Part shown: positions 46,129-57,493 of the stretch, one piece after another
Layout of the letters: every line of letters starts with the position of its first letter
How positions within the stretch are numbered: position 1 is the stretch's first letter
Assembly (NCBI GenBank): GCA_002205965.3
Contig: NADL03000199.1
Location: forward strand, 26,471 to 90,470
From: Kappaphycus alvarezii
Lineage: Eukaryota > Rhodophyta > Florideophyceae > Gigartinales > Solieriaceae
Direction of reading: 5' to 3'
DNA length: 64,000 nucleotides
Made by a program: the position numbers and the translations under genes
Notes under the pieces: model-generated
Database searches by the model: none
The model's input: the letters and a program-made list of their open reading frames with translations, nothing else
What the model was told of the DNA's origin: nothing

Positions 46129-47431
46129 TGTTGGTGATTTTGTGAGTCGATCACACGCCCATCGCCTTGACTAGACGTCTCGCACGGAGGTTGGGAAGCT
46201 GTTTATCTGTACACGTGGACACATGTGGTTCTGAAGGATAATATGCCAAATTTACCCGAAAAACAAAGTTGCCGGGGACGAAAAGCCATTTTCGAGGGGT
46301 CGACGATAAATGCAAATTTTGCATAATTGTTGACAAGTGGAACTTGGCCATAATGCCTAGGCTAAGAATTGCCTGCTTTAATCCTATTGGCTGATAGGTC
46401 AAATGCTGCAATTCTATTGGCTGGGGATGTACACGTGTAATGGCTGTAGAGGTGTAAGGGTTGACTTTGAGCTATTTTAGAGGGCAGAATGGTGTTTATG
46501 GGTCATTTACATAGGGTAGGCACTGTAAGTGGGTGAGGAGTATACTGTATAAGAGGTATGTCGAGGTAAGGTATGTACACGTGTACGTGGTGGCAGTTTT
46601 GTATGTGATATACACGTGGTACAGCAAAGAGTAGAAACCTTTGGTGCAGTGGTGTACACATACTGTACTGGTGTCAAGTTTCGTATTGTACGTCGTACTG
46701 TGCTTCTTACTGTACCTCGTACTGTACTTCTTACTGCACTTGAGTTCATACAGTGGGAGTTTGTTATGAAAATACTATCATGGCTTCACCGCTCCGGTCT
46801 CTCCAGGTACAGTAGAATGCCTGCTGTATCCGCCGGCTGCATCCAAAATCAGTTATGTGATTCTATAATACGTATGAGGTTTCTAATTATGATTATGGTT
46901 AGTCCGGCTGCATCCGAAATCAGTTATGTGATTCTCCCATACGTATGAGGTTTCTGATTATGATTACGGTTTGCCGGCTGCATCCAAATCAGCTATGTGA
47001 TTCTATAACACGTATGAGGTTTCTGATTATGATTACGGTTTGCCGGCTGCATCCAAAATCAGTTGTGTGATTCCATAATACGTATGACGGGTTGAGTCCG
47101 TTAGTTTGGCACAAAAGAATTCGATTCGGATGAGTTTACAAAATAAGGTGCTGTATTGATGTGTGTATTGGGCCAAACTGTCTTACATGAATTTGACAAC
47201 TTTGGAAGCAGTTCTAAAAATGCCCCAATTGAACGTTATTACTGGGCCAATATGTTTCATTCTGTCCAAATGGTTCAGTTTCTATGTTTTTGTTAATGGA
47301 CGCAGTGAGTTAGAGAGTAGTTGCAGGTTGTACTTAGGGTCAGAATTTTAGAGTACCGAGTAAATTCTGGGTAGCCAGCCCGCAGCTTCATCCTCTCTCC
47401 CACCAGCCTTCCCCATCGCAACTCATCTTCA
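46129..47431 (+). repeat. Solo Bb-type LTR with 5-bp target duplication
   Basis: TGTTGGTGATTT to ATCTTCA, 1303 bp, flanked by CTGGT at 46124-46128 and again at 47432-47436. Integrase coding continues across the duplicated pentamer. Five-base duplications are typical of copia integration. The absence of internal sequence means LTR-LTR recombination after insertion. Four U3 repeat units lie at 46833-47090. Confidence 0.93.
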
Positions 47432-49692
47432 CTGGTTCGGTCTATGCTGTCCCACATGCAGGTTCCAAAGTCATTTTGGGCTGAAGCCCTAGACAATGCC
47501 GTGTATGTGCGGAATCGTGTAACAACCAGAGCCTTGGGAAGTTCCATTACGCCTCATCACTTGTGGATGAAGGATAAACCAGATGTGTCTCACTTGAGGG
47601 TATTTGGCTGCCAATGCTGGTACAAACCGCATGCCAATGAGGTGCAGAAACTTGATGAACGTGCAGTGAAAGGAATGTTTCTTGGATACCCAGCCGGAAC
47701 GAAGGCCTATAAGTATGGGATGACGAACTGAATCGCGTAGTTATTTCAAGAAATGTGCAGTTTGATGAGTCCAGGCGAGGGCCTTGTTCGGTTGACGACA
47801 ATAATCGCATCAAAATGACGAAACTTTTGAGCCAGAGGATGTGAGCGTTGCTGACGAAACTGACCCCAATACTTTAATGGCAAATATCGGTGAAAATGGC
47901 AACTCTGAGTCATTGGGAGGTCAAAATGAGCCCGTTCTAAATCCAAACATGAACCCAGAGCCCCGGGCGAGCTTGGAACCAGAGCATACAAGTGGTGCAG
48001 ACGGAGATGGACCTAGCAATGTACCACTTCGCAGATCAGGTCGATCACGTCGCCCACCAAGACAATGGTGGAAGGGCCTCTTAGGAACTAATTTACTCAG
48101 CACGTCTAATGAGGATGTTCCGGTACCAGACTCGTTCAAGGAAGCGATGAGTGGGACGCTACCAGATTTCTGGCAGAAAGCAGTTGACAAAGAGTTAAAA
48201 TCCCAACGCAAAAACCAGACTTGGACGCTGGTTCCGCGCTCACAAGCCTCTAACATCCTCTCATCGCGCTGGGTTTTCACCGTTAAAGATATTCCAGATG
48301 ATCAGGGCCACCTTATTCAGCAAGGAAAGGGTCGCCTAGTCGCAAGAGGTTTCCAGCAGATTGAAAGAGTTGATTACTCAGAGACTTTCGCCCCGGTAAT
48401 CAAATTCACGACAATTCGATTGCTACTAGCTATTGTTGCCCATTTTGACTTAGAGCTCCACCAAATGGACGTGGTTACCGCGTTTCTAATGGAGAATTAG
48501 AGGAGGATATTTACATGGAACAACCGGAAGGATGCGTCGACCCTTCCAAACCCAACCATGTTTGCAAACTCCTCAAGGCTATTTATGGCCTTAAACAAGC
48601 GAGTCGTCAATGGCACAAAAAGATTGACGACTTCTTGATTAATGGGCTCGGGTTTAAGACGACGAGAAGTGACGGTGCTTGTACACAAACATATCGAATG
48701 ACAGCATAATGCTCATTGCCCTTTATGTGGATGACTTGCTGCTCGCCGGTAGTGATATAACCGCCGTGGCCTGGATGAAAGCGGAATTAAATAAAAGGTT
48801 TGAGATGAAAGACCTGGGAGAGGCGAAAAAGTGCATAGGGCTTGAAATTAGTAGGAAAAGGTCGTCCAAGCTAGTCTGTATATCGCTGAAGGCGTATGCC
48901 GAATCCGTACTGAAACGTTTTGGAATGTTCAGTTGTAATTCCGTGACTACACCAATGGAACAGGGATTCCACCCGAGTCTTCGACAAGCCCGTACTGCGA
49001 TGTCCCGTATCGACAGATCATCGGCTGTCTGATGTTCCTGATGGTTGGTTCTCGTCCAGATTTAGCCTACGCCGTTGGAAAACTGTCTCAACACTGTGAG
49101 AAGCCTCGCGAGGACCACTGGCAGGCCGCGAAAAGGGTTTTGAGGTTCATCAAAGGAACACTCTCAACTGGTGTTGTCCTAAACGGAAATCTCTCAGTGG
49201 AGTACCTCGAAGGCTTTAGTGATGCGGACTGGGGTGGCTGCTTGAACTCAAGAAAGTCCACCAGCGGCTACGTATTCAAGCTTTGGGTGGAGCCGTCAGC
49301 TGGTCGTCGAGGAGGCAAACGGTTGTTGCAAAGTCTACCTGCGAAGCAGAGTACATCGCGCTTTGTGATGCCTGCAAAGAAGCCGCCTGGCTAAGATGCT
49401 TCTGGCAGATGCATTGGGAAAATCAGAAGATGGTACTGTTACAATCGGTTGTGATAGTACAGGAACTATATCCTTTGCAGGCAACGAGGGGGTCAACCGG
49501 CGTAACAAGCATATCGATATCTCATACCACTTTGCCAGAGATGCTATCCATCGCAATATCGTTTCCCTCTTCCGTGTACCGTCTTCCGAAATGCCAGCAG
49601 ATATACTAACGAAACCTCTTGGACGACTTTCGTTCAATAATTGTGTGAGGTTTCTGGGACTTGGCGATCTGCGCGATGCTAAGGGCATGTGA
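47432..49692 (+). pseudogene. pol: Bb integrase C-terminus, RT and RNase H
   Basis: It resumes with RSMLSHMQVPKSFWAE (47444). A missing base near 47712 and one near 47800 shift the integrase C-terminus. The frame 47841-48500 holds the Arg-rich linker, the RT fingers and HQMDVVTAF. It shifts at 48489 (lost A in AATGG). YVDDLLLA is at about 48727. RNase H is in pieces: FSDADWGG (about 49219), CEAEY (about 49342) and NRRNKHIDISYHF (about 49498). It ends at 49692. Confidence 0.87.
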
Positions 49693-49703
49693 TCGAGGGG
49701 GGG

Positions 49704-51011
49704 TGTTGGTGATTTTGTGAGACGATCACACGCCCATCGCCTTGACTAGACGTCTCGCACGGAGGTTGGAAGCTGTTTATCTGTACACGTGGACACATGT
49801 GGTTCTGAAGGATAATATATGCCAAATTTACCCGAAAAACAAAGTTGCCGGGGACGAAAAGCCATTTTCGAGGGGTCGACGATAAATGCAAATTTTGCAT
49901 AATTGTTGACAAGTGGAACTTGGCCCATAATGCCTAGGCTAAGAATTGCCTGCTTTAATCCTATTGGCTGATAGGTCAAATGCTGCAATTCTATTGGCTG
50001 GGGATGTACACGTGTAATGGCTGTAGAGGTGTAAGGGTTGACTTTGAGCTATTTAGAGGGCAGAATGGTGTTTATGGGGTCATTTTACATAGGGTAGGGC
50101 ACTGTAAGTGGGTGAGGAGTATACTGTATAAGAGGTATGTCGAGGTAAGGTATGTACACGTGTACGTGGTGGCAGTTTTGTATGTGATATACACGTGGTA
50201 CAGCAAAGAGTAGAAACCTTTGGTGCAGTGGTGTACACATACTGTACTGGTGTCAAGTTTCGTATTGTACGTCGTACTGTGCTTCTTACTGTACCTCGTA
50301 CTGTACTTCTTACTGCACTTGAGTTCATACAGTGGGAGTTTGTTATGAAATACTATCATGGCTTCACCGCTCCGGTCTCTCCAGGTACAGTAGAATGCCT
50401 GCTGTATCCGCCGGCTGCATCCAAAATCAGTTATGTGATTCTATAATACGTATGAGGTTTCTAATTATGATTATGGTTAGTCCGGCTGCATCCGAAATCA
50501 GTTATGTGATTCTCCCATACGTATGAGGTTTCTGATTATGATTACGGTTTGCCGGCTGCATCCAAAATCAGCTATGTGATTCTATAACACGTATGAGGTT
50601 TCTGATTATGATTACGGTTTGCCGGCTGCATCCAAAATCAGTTGTGTGATTCCATAATACGTATGACGGGTTGAGTCCGTTATTTTGGCACAAGAGAATT
50701 CGATTCGGATGAGTTTACAAAATAAGGTGCTGTATTGATGTGTGTATTGGGCCAAACTGTCTTACACGAATTTGACAACTTTGGAAGCAGTTCTAAAAAT
50801 GCCCCAATTGAACGTTATTACTGGGCCAATATGTTTCAATCTGTCCAAATGGTCCAGTTTCTATGTTTTTGTTAATGGACGCAGTGAGCTAGAGAGTAGT
50901 TGCAGGTTGTACTTAAGGTCAGAATTTTAGAGTACCGAGTAAATTCTGGGTAGCCAAGCCCGCAGCTTCATCCTCTCTCCCACCAGCCTTCCCCATCGCA
51001 ACTCATCTTCA
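49704..51011 (+). repeat. Bb 3' LTR (1308 bp)
   Basis: It follows ATCGAGGGGGGG; starts TGTTGGTGATTT and ends ATCTTCA. It shares variants with the solo LTR, not with the 5' LTR: CGTATTGTACGTCG, GGCAGTTTTGTATG, and GCATCCGAAATC followed by TTCTCCCATACG. Four repeat units lie at 50410-50672. Confidence 0.88.
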
Positions 51012-51151
51012 CTTTCTTTGCTGAGAGGCGTTGAACTTTCTTTATTGGCTTATCCAGAGGTACTGAGTTACGAGGGATCCTATACCTTTCCCTAAACGAG
51101 GGAAGCGCGAGCGTCTTCGGCGGCGGTCCTTCTGGTTTGAGTACTTCGATC
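51012..51151 (-). pseudogene. Fragment of a Bc leader zinc-finger ORF
   Basis: 140 bp matching the minus-strand leader ORF at about 41774-41915 (the proline/basic region of the protein, upstream of the fingers). It is bounded by the Bb LTR end and by a TGTTGG sequence, so it is a remnant of another Bc leader. Confidence 0.78.
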
Positions 51152-51388
51152 TGTTGGTACAATTACAGCTTACTGACAATGTATGCGGGGATAGCTACTG
51201 TACTTTACTATATTTTACTGTTTAATCTAGATCTTGACCTTTACGTTTATGCACTGTACTGTGCTGTGAGCTTGAGCTGATCTTTTTTAGATCAGCTCAG
51301 ATAGGTTTAGGGTTATTCTTTCACCGTCGTCTACATGGCTTCTGGAAACTTCCACAGGTCGTGCCGAAGCATCAAGCGACTCGCCCTG
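51152..51388 (+). repeat. Unassigned segment, possible short LTR plus leader scrap
   Basis: TGTTGGTACAATTAC at 51152 and CGTCTACA at 51335 could bound a 184-bp LTR of another copia family. TGTTG and CTACA are nearly inverted. It contains an 11-bp perfect stem (51273-51283 with 51289-51299, loop TTTTT) and TACTGTACTTTAC words. The next 53 bp up to the Bc2 LTR are unmatched here. No target duplication is seen. Confidence 0.35.
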
Positions 51389-51946
51389 TGTTGTTGATTT
51401 CGCAAGACGATCACATGACCCCACATCGGTGCCAAACTCATAAGAGGGTTGAGGCATGTTCCACGTGTACACATGCATACGTGTTGAATGAAGGGTGGCC
51501 CTAAGGCATTTCGGAAGAAATCCAAAGTTCCCAGGGACGAAATTACGATTTTGAGAGGTCAGCGACTTAGAGGGTAAAATGTTGTTTATGGGTGAATTTA
51601 CGTAGGGTAGGGTACTATAAGTGGATGATGAGTATACTGTATGAGAGATATGCTGAGGGAAGCTATGTACACGTGTACATGGTGGCAGTTGTGTATGTGA
51701 TGTACACGTGGTACAGCTAAGAGTAGAAACTTTTTGTGCAGTGTTGTACACGTACTGTACTAGTGCCAAATGAGGAAATGTACTTCGAACTGTACATCGT
51801 AATATACCAAGTACTGTACTCCTTACTGTACTTGAGTTTGTACAGTAGGAATCAATTATGGCAATACTGTCATGACTCCTAGAAGAGGTATTTGATTTTA
51901 TATTACGTATGAGGTTTCTAGTTATGATTATGGGTTTTATCCAGCT
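51389..51946 (+). repeat. Bc2 LTR fragment (558 bp)
   Basis: Starts TGTTGTTGATTTCGC like the other Bc LTRs. It breaks at TTTATCCAGCT, where the U3 repeat array should begin, and joins integrase coding directly. The 3' LTR half, primer site, leader, gag and protease are deleted. Confidence 0.83.
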
Positions 51947-53779
51947 CGTGGTAAGTGGACTTCATATATCCTCCTCAGATATAACAAGAGACGCTAGCTC
52001 ATCTTCTGACTGTGAATCTGTGACATGTGATGCGTGTGTGTTAGGAAAAGCAACTCGTGCTGTGATTCCTAAACAGCGCTCTGGAGGCAGGGCCAAACAT
52101 TTGCTAGACTTGGTCCATTCGGACGTCTGCGGCCCACTCCAAGTACAGTCAGTAGGTGGTGCTAGATACTTTGTCACTTTTATCGATGACCACTCAAACT
52201 GGAGTTTTGTCTATCCGATGAAGAGTAAAGATGAAACGTTCCATTTTTATCAGAAGTTTGCCCAATATGCCTTCACACACACTGGTCAACGCGTGAAAGC
52301 GCTTCGATCTGATCGTGGTGGAGAGTATCTTTCTTCAGAGTTCCAATCCTTTCTATCGTCACAAGGAACTGTTCATCAAACGACCGCTGCATACACACCT
52401 GAACAGAATGGTGTGGCAGAACGGCTCAATCGTACCCTGATTGATCTCGTCAGGTCTATGCTGTCCCATATGAAGGTTCCGAAAGCTTTCTGGGCTGAAG
52501 CTCTTGATAACGCAGTTTACGTTCGCAATCGTGTCACGACAAGAGCTTTGGGTGGTCTCGTTACTCCATTTCACCTATGGATGAAGAAAAAGCCCGATGT
52601 ATCTCACTACGTGTGTTTGGATGTCAATGCTGGTACAAGGTGCCTGGTAATAAGGTGTGTAAACTTGACGACCGCGCAACAACGGGAATGTTTGTTGGGT
52701 ATCCGCCGGGAACTAAGGCCTACAAATTTGGGATGACAATTTACATCGCATTGTTATTTCCAGGGATGTGCAGTTCGATGAGTCGAGACCAGGGGCTTGC
52801 TCTTACGATGAACATTTTTCCGATGATAATGACATGCACGTTGACCCAGAGGAGGCGACCAATACTGACGAAATTGAGTCTGAAACATCTAATGGTGATA
52901 ATGATCATGGCATTGAAACAGGGTCACCGGCGGAGGTTGAGAACTTTCAAAGTCAAGGTATTGAGCCCGACTCAACTAATGAGACTTTGCAACCAGAAAA
53001 GTGAGTGGTGAGCAAGATGCTGGTCCCGGTGATGTGGAACCTCGCCGCTCCACTCGTTCACGACGCCCACCCCGACAGTGGTGGACAGGCCTGGTGGGAA
53101 CCAGCTTATTCACACCTTCCTGTGGCGACATCAACATACCGAACTCCTTTAAAGAGGCGATGGATTGACCACAACCACAGTTCTGGCAGAAAGCGATTGA
53201 TAAGGACTAGAGTTCCAACGCAAAAACAGAACCTGGGCACTAGTGCCACGATCGGAAGGTGCCAATATTCTAACTTCTCGCTGGGTATTTACTGTGAAGG
53301 ACATGCCGGACGTTAACGGGACGTTGACTCAAAGGGAAAAGGTCGCCTGGTTGTGCGGGGCTTTCAACAAATTGAGAGGATTGATTACTCAGAGACTTTT
53401 GCGCCGGTGATCAAATTTACAACGATTCGATTGTTGTTGGCGATTGTAGCCCACTTCGATTTAGAGCTTCATCAAATGGACGTGGTCACGGCCTTTCTGA
53501 ACGGTGACTTAGAAGAGGATATTTATATGGAGCAGCCTGAAGGTATCGTTGACTCTTCCAGGCCCAATCATGTTTGCAAACTTCTCAAGGCTATCTATGG
53601 TCTTAAGCAAGCGAGTCGACAATGGCACAAAAAGATAGACGATTTCCTTATTCACACGCTTGGCTTCAAGACTACGAGAAGTGACGCCTGTCTATATACA
53701 AACATATCAGAAAAAGGCGTTATGCTGATTGCCCTATATGTGGATGACTTGCTTCTTGCGGGAAGTGACCTGAAAGCCG
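51947..53779 (+). pseudogene. pol: Bc2 integrase to RT, broken
   Basis: Integrase is open from VVSGLHISSS to about 52736. It has CDAC, HSDVCG, RSDRGGEY (about 52310) and TPEQNGVAERLN (about 52396), so a complete DDE set. A lost base at 52607 (CACTACGTG) shifts the frame. The linker is in two frames. A 53353-53779 frame holds the RT with [13 protein letters not shown] and YVDDLLLAGSDLKAV, then lineage C LTR sequence starts at 53780. It is near-identical to Bc1 and Bc3. Confidence 0.87.
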
Positions 53780-55105
53780 TGTTGTTGATTTGGCAAGACG
53801 ATCACATGACCCCCACATCGGTGCCAAACCACATGAGAGGCATGAGGCATGTTCCACGTGTACACATGCACACGTGTTGATTGAAGGGTGGTCCTAAGGC
53901 ATTTCGGAAGAAATCCAAAGTTCCCAGGGACGAAAGTATGATTTTGAGAGGTCAGCGACTTAGAGGCAAATGTTGTTAATGGGGTGATTTTACGTGGGGT
54001 AGGGTACTATAAGTGGATGAGGAGTATACGGTATGAGAGATATGCTGAGGGAAGCTATGTACACGTGTACATGGTGGCAGTTGTGTATGTGATGTACACG
54101 TGGTACAGCTAAGAGTAGAAACCTTTTGTGCAGTGGTGTACACGTACTGTAATAGTGCCAAATGAGGAACTGTACTTCGAACTGTACATCGTAATATACC
54201 AAGTACTGTACTTCTTACTGTACTTGAGTTTGTACAGTAGGAATCAATTATGGCAATACTGTCATGACTCCTAGAAAGAGGTATTTGATTTTATATTACG
54301 TATGAGGTTTCTAGTTATGATTATGGGTTTTATCCAGCTGCATCCAAAAATCAGTTATGTGAATCCATCATACGTATGAGGTTTCTAGTTATGATACTGA
54401 TTTGGACATCTGCATCCAAAAATCAGTTATGTGATTCCATCATACGTATGTGGTTTCTAGTTATGATACTGATTTGTACAACTGCATGCATCAAAAATCA
54501 GTTATGTGATTTCAGCATATGTATGTGGTTTTCTAGTTATGATGAAGATTGGACCGACTGCTTCCAAAATCAGTTATGTGATTCTATTATACGTATGACG
54601 GATTGAGTCCGTTATTCTGGCACAAGGGAATTCGGTTCCGATAAGTCTGCAAAAATCAGTTATGTGATTTCATCATATGTATGAGGTTCCTAATTATGAT
54701 GAAGATTGGACCGACTGCATCCAGAATCAGTTATTGATTCTATTATACGTATGACGGATTGAGTTCGTTATTCTGGCACAAGGGAATTCGGTTCCGATAA
54801 GTCTGCAAAATAAGGTACTGTATTAATGTGTGTATTGGGCCAACCTGTTTACACAAATGTGTCAACTTTGGAAGCAGCTCCAAAATGCCCCTAATACTGT
54901 TATCACCGGGCCAAGATCTTGGAGTCCGCTCAAATGGCAATAGTTTGCGGGATTCTGTTAGTGGACGCAGTGAGTTAGAAAGTAGTTGTAGGTTGTACTT
55001 AAGGCCAAGATTTTAGAGTTCCGAGTAAATTCTGGGTAGCCAAGCCGCAACTTCATCCGTCCAGCAAAGTCCTTCACCCTCCCCGATTTTCATCATCCTG
55101 AAGTC

Positions 55106-55113
55106 TATATAAG
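55106..55113 (+). promoter_or_regulatory. Candidate TATA box of lineage C LTR
   Basis: TATATAAG, 203 bp before the LTR end, followed by a pyrimidine-rich initiator-like region. It is stronger than anything seen in the Bc LTR, and lies in the part that is not Bc-derived. Confidence 0.5.
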
Positions 55114-55149
55114 CCATGGTCTCAGCCCATTCTTGGTCGAAGTAAAGCC

Positions 55150-55310
55150 TCTCACCACTTTCCCGTCTCTCAACTCTTCTCCTTGGTCGCTCACTTTCTC
55201 TCTTCTCTCCTCTTGCTCTCTCTCTCCCTCCACTCGCTCTCTCTCTCTCCACTCCTCTCTCTCCCTCTTCTCTCTCTCTCGTCCGCTCGCGCTCTCTCCC
55301 TTCTCCTTTT
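55150..55310 (+). repeat. CT-rich low-complexity tract
   Basis: CTCTCT runs with TCCCT interruptions fill the end of the lineage C LTR, presumably transcribed leader. Similar but weaker pyrimidine tracts end the A LTRs (4610-4720). Confidence 0.75.
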
Positions 55311-55316
55311 CCATCA

Positions 55317-55330
55317 GGTTATGGGCCCAG
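55317..55330 (+). promoter_or_regulatory. Primer binding site of lineage C
   Basis: GGTTATGGGCCCAG directly after CCATCA; initiator tRNA-Met half-tRNA type, identical to lineages A and Bc. Confidence 0.85.
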
Positions 55331-55820
55331 GACACTAGCGCTGCTCACGAATCCATCTCGCTTGCTCGCGCACCCTGGACGCTACCTCCTGTTCCTCCTA
55401 TCTCCAGGCTCAAGTCTTTCCTCCTGGTTTGTGACCTTTGCCAACTCAAAGTCTCGGGTCCAAAGCAGCTCGAGCAGCACAGAGGTGGAAGGAAGTGTCG
55501 AAACAGAGTCGAGAGGAGATCAGCCATCACTCCGTGTGTTTGCTGCAACCGTCTCTTCCAGACAAGACACGATCGCAACAGGCACATTGATCGTAGAAAT
55601 AAGTATATATGTTCTCGACCCCCTGTGCTCCCTCTATCTATAAGCACAGTTTTCTTCACTCCACTGCTTTTCTCCATGGACTCTTCAGGACTTCGACTCG
55701 ACAGCCTCGAGAAGCTCCGTGATGACAACTTCCACATCTGGAAGTCGAGAATTCAACTATTGCTCTCACTGAGGGAAGTTGACGACCACCTTACTGAAGA
55801 CCCTCCAGAATCCTCGTCAC
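55331..55820 (+). pseudogene. Lineage C leader zinc fingers in frame with Gag start, truncated
   Basis: One frame is open across the primer site to 55864. It encodes a finger with C-x2-C-x12-H-x5-C (CDLC from 55430) and another with C-x2-C-x12-H followed by a Cys eight residues on (CVCC from 55535). It then runs without a stop into MDSSGLRLDSLEKL at 55676, a Gag start with NFHIWKSRIQLLLSL. No ATG precedes the fingers. CTATCTCCAG near 55406 could be a splice acceptor for a small ATG exon, as in Bc4. Gag is cut at 55820 by a reversed LTR. Whether this is a true finger-Gag fusion or read-through is unknown. Confidence 0.65.
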
Positions 55821-57493
55821 TGAAGATGAGTTGCGATGGGGAAGGCTGGTGGGAGAGAGGATGAAGCTGCGGGCTTGGCTACCAGAATTTACTCGGTACT
55901 CTAAAATTCTGACCTTAAGTACAACCTGCAACTACTCTCTAACTCACTGCGTCCATTAACAAAAACATAGAAACTGAACCATTTGGACAGATTGAAAACA
56001 TATTGGCCCAGTAATAACGTTCAATTGGGGCATTTTTAGAACTGCTTCCAAAGTTGTCAAATTCATTTAAGACAGTTTGGCCCAATACACACATCAATAC
56101 AGCACCTTATTTTGTAAACTCATCCGAACGAATTCTTTTGTGCCAAACTAACGGACTCAACCCGTCATACGTATTATGGAATCACACAACTGATTTTGGA
56201 TGCAGCCGGAAAACCGTAATCATAATCAGAAACCTCATACGTATTATAGAATCACATAACTGATTTTGGATGCAGCCGGCAAACCGTAATCATAATCAGA
56301 AACCTCATACGTATGGTAGAATCACACAACTGATTTCGGATGCAGCCGGACTAACCATAATCATAATCAGAAACCTCATACGTGTTATAGACACATAGCT
56401 GATTTGGATGCAGCGGGCAAACCTTAATCATAATCAGAAACCTCATACGTATTATGGAATCACACAACTGATTTTGGATGCAGCGGGCAAACCTTAATCA
56501 TAATCAGAAACCTCATACGTATTATGGAATCACACAACTGATTTGGATGCAGCCGGATAACTCGTAATCATAATTAGAACCTCATACGTATTATAGAATC
56601 ACATAACTGATTTTGGATGCAGCCGGCAAACCGTAATCATGATCAGAAACCTCATACGTATTATAGAATCACATAACTGATTTCGGATGCAGCCGGACTA
56701 ACCATAATCATACTAGAAACCTCATACGTATTATAGAATCACAAAACTGATTTTGGATGCAGCCGGCGGATACAGCAGGCATTCTACTGTACCTGGAGAG
56801 ACCGGAGCGGTGTAGCCATGATAGTATTTTCATAACCAAATCCCACTGTACGAAACCCAAGTGCAGTAAGAAGTACAGTACGAGGTACAGTAAGAAGCAC
56901 AGTACGAGGTACAGTAAGAAGCACAGTACGATGTAAAACGAAACTTGACACCAGTACAGTATGTGTACACCACTGCACCAAAGGTTTCTAATCTTTGCTG
57001 TACCACGTGTACATCACATACACAACTGCCACCACGTACACGTGTACATACCTTACCTCGACATACCTCTTATACAGTATACTCCTCACCCACTTACAGT
57101 GCCCTACCCTATGTAAATGACCCCATAAAACACCATTCTGCCCTCTAAATAGCTCAAAGTCAACCCTTACACCTCTACAGCCATTACACGTGTACATCAC
57201 CAGCCAATAGAATTGCAGCATTGACCTATCACCCAATAGGATTAAAGCAGGCAATTCTTAGCCTAGGCATTATGGGCCAAGTTCCACTTGTCAACAATTA
57301 TGCAAAATTTGCATTTATCGTCGACCCTCGAAAAAGGCTTTTCGTCCCCGGCAACTTTGTTTTTCGGGTAAATTTGGCATATTTTATCCTTCAGAATCAC
57401 ATTGTCCACGTGTACAGATAACAGCTTCCCAACCTCCGTGCGAGACGTCTAGTCAAGGCGATGGGTGTGATCTGGTCACAAAAATCACCAACA
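55821..57493 (-). repeat. Reversed Bb-type LTR (1673 bp) with expanded U3 array
   Basis: On the minus strand it runs TGTTGGTGATTTTTG to ATCTTCA. It is 370 bp longer than other Bb LTRs because the roughly 70-bp U3 repeat has about nine units (56163-56765) instead of four. Flanking pentamers GTCAC and TGTAC differ, so it is not a clean insertion. Confidence 0.87.
56163..56765 (-). repeat. U3 minisatellite, about 70-bp unit, nine copies
   Basis: On the plus strand each unit reads through CTGATTTTGGATGCAGCC and AATCAGAAACCTCATACG. Units vary at GGCAAACCG / GGACTAACC positions in an alternating order, which suggests block duplication. Confidence 0.85.

Larger units (their letters stand above)
42063..51011 (+). 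mobile_element. Bb: lineage B copia element with nested solo LTR
   Basis: 5' LTR 42063-43371, primer site 43372, leader with broken zinc-finger ORF, gag, pol interrupted by a solo LTR (46129-47431), polypurine tract, 3' LTR 49704-51011. Flanking pentamers ATTAT and CTTTC do not match. The 5' LTR differs from the 3' LTR more than the 3' LTR does from the nested solo LTR. A recombinant origin is likely. Confidence 0.87.
53780..55316 (+). repeat. Lineage C LTR (1537 bp), Bc-like 5' part with new 3' end
   Basis: It starts TGTTGTTGATTTGGC inside Bc2 RT and follows Bc LTR sequence, including U3 repeats (54341-54740) and a partial duplication of a roughly 110-bp block (54590-54650 and 54705-54810). 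Similarity to Bc ends after CAAAGTCCTTCACCCTCC (about 55084). The last 230 bp are unrelated: TATATAAG, then a long CT-rich tract (55150-55310), ending CCATCA at the primer site. Confidence 0.82.

Noticed and set aside
56163-56765. CRISPR-like regular repeats
   Set aside because: Units are contiguous 70-bp tandem copies without unique spacers, inside an LTR of a eukaryotic retrotransposon, with no cas genes.
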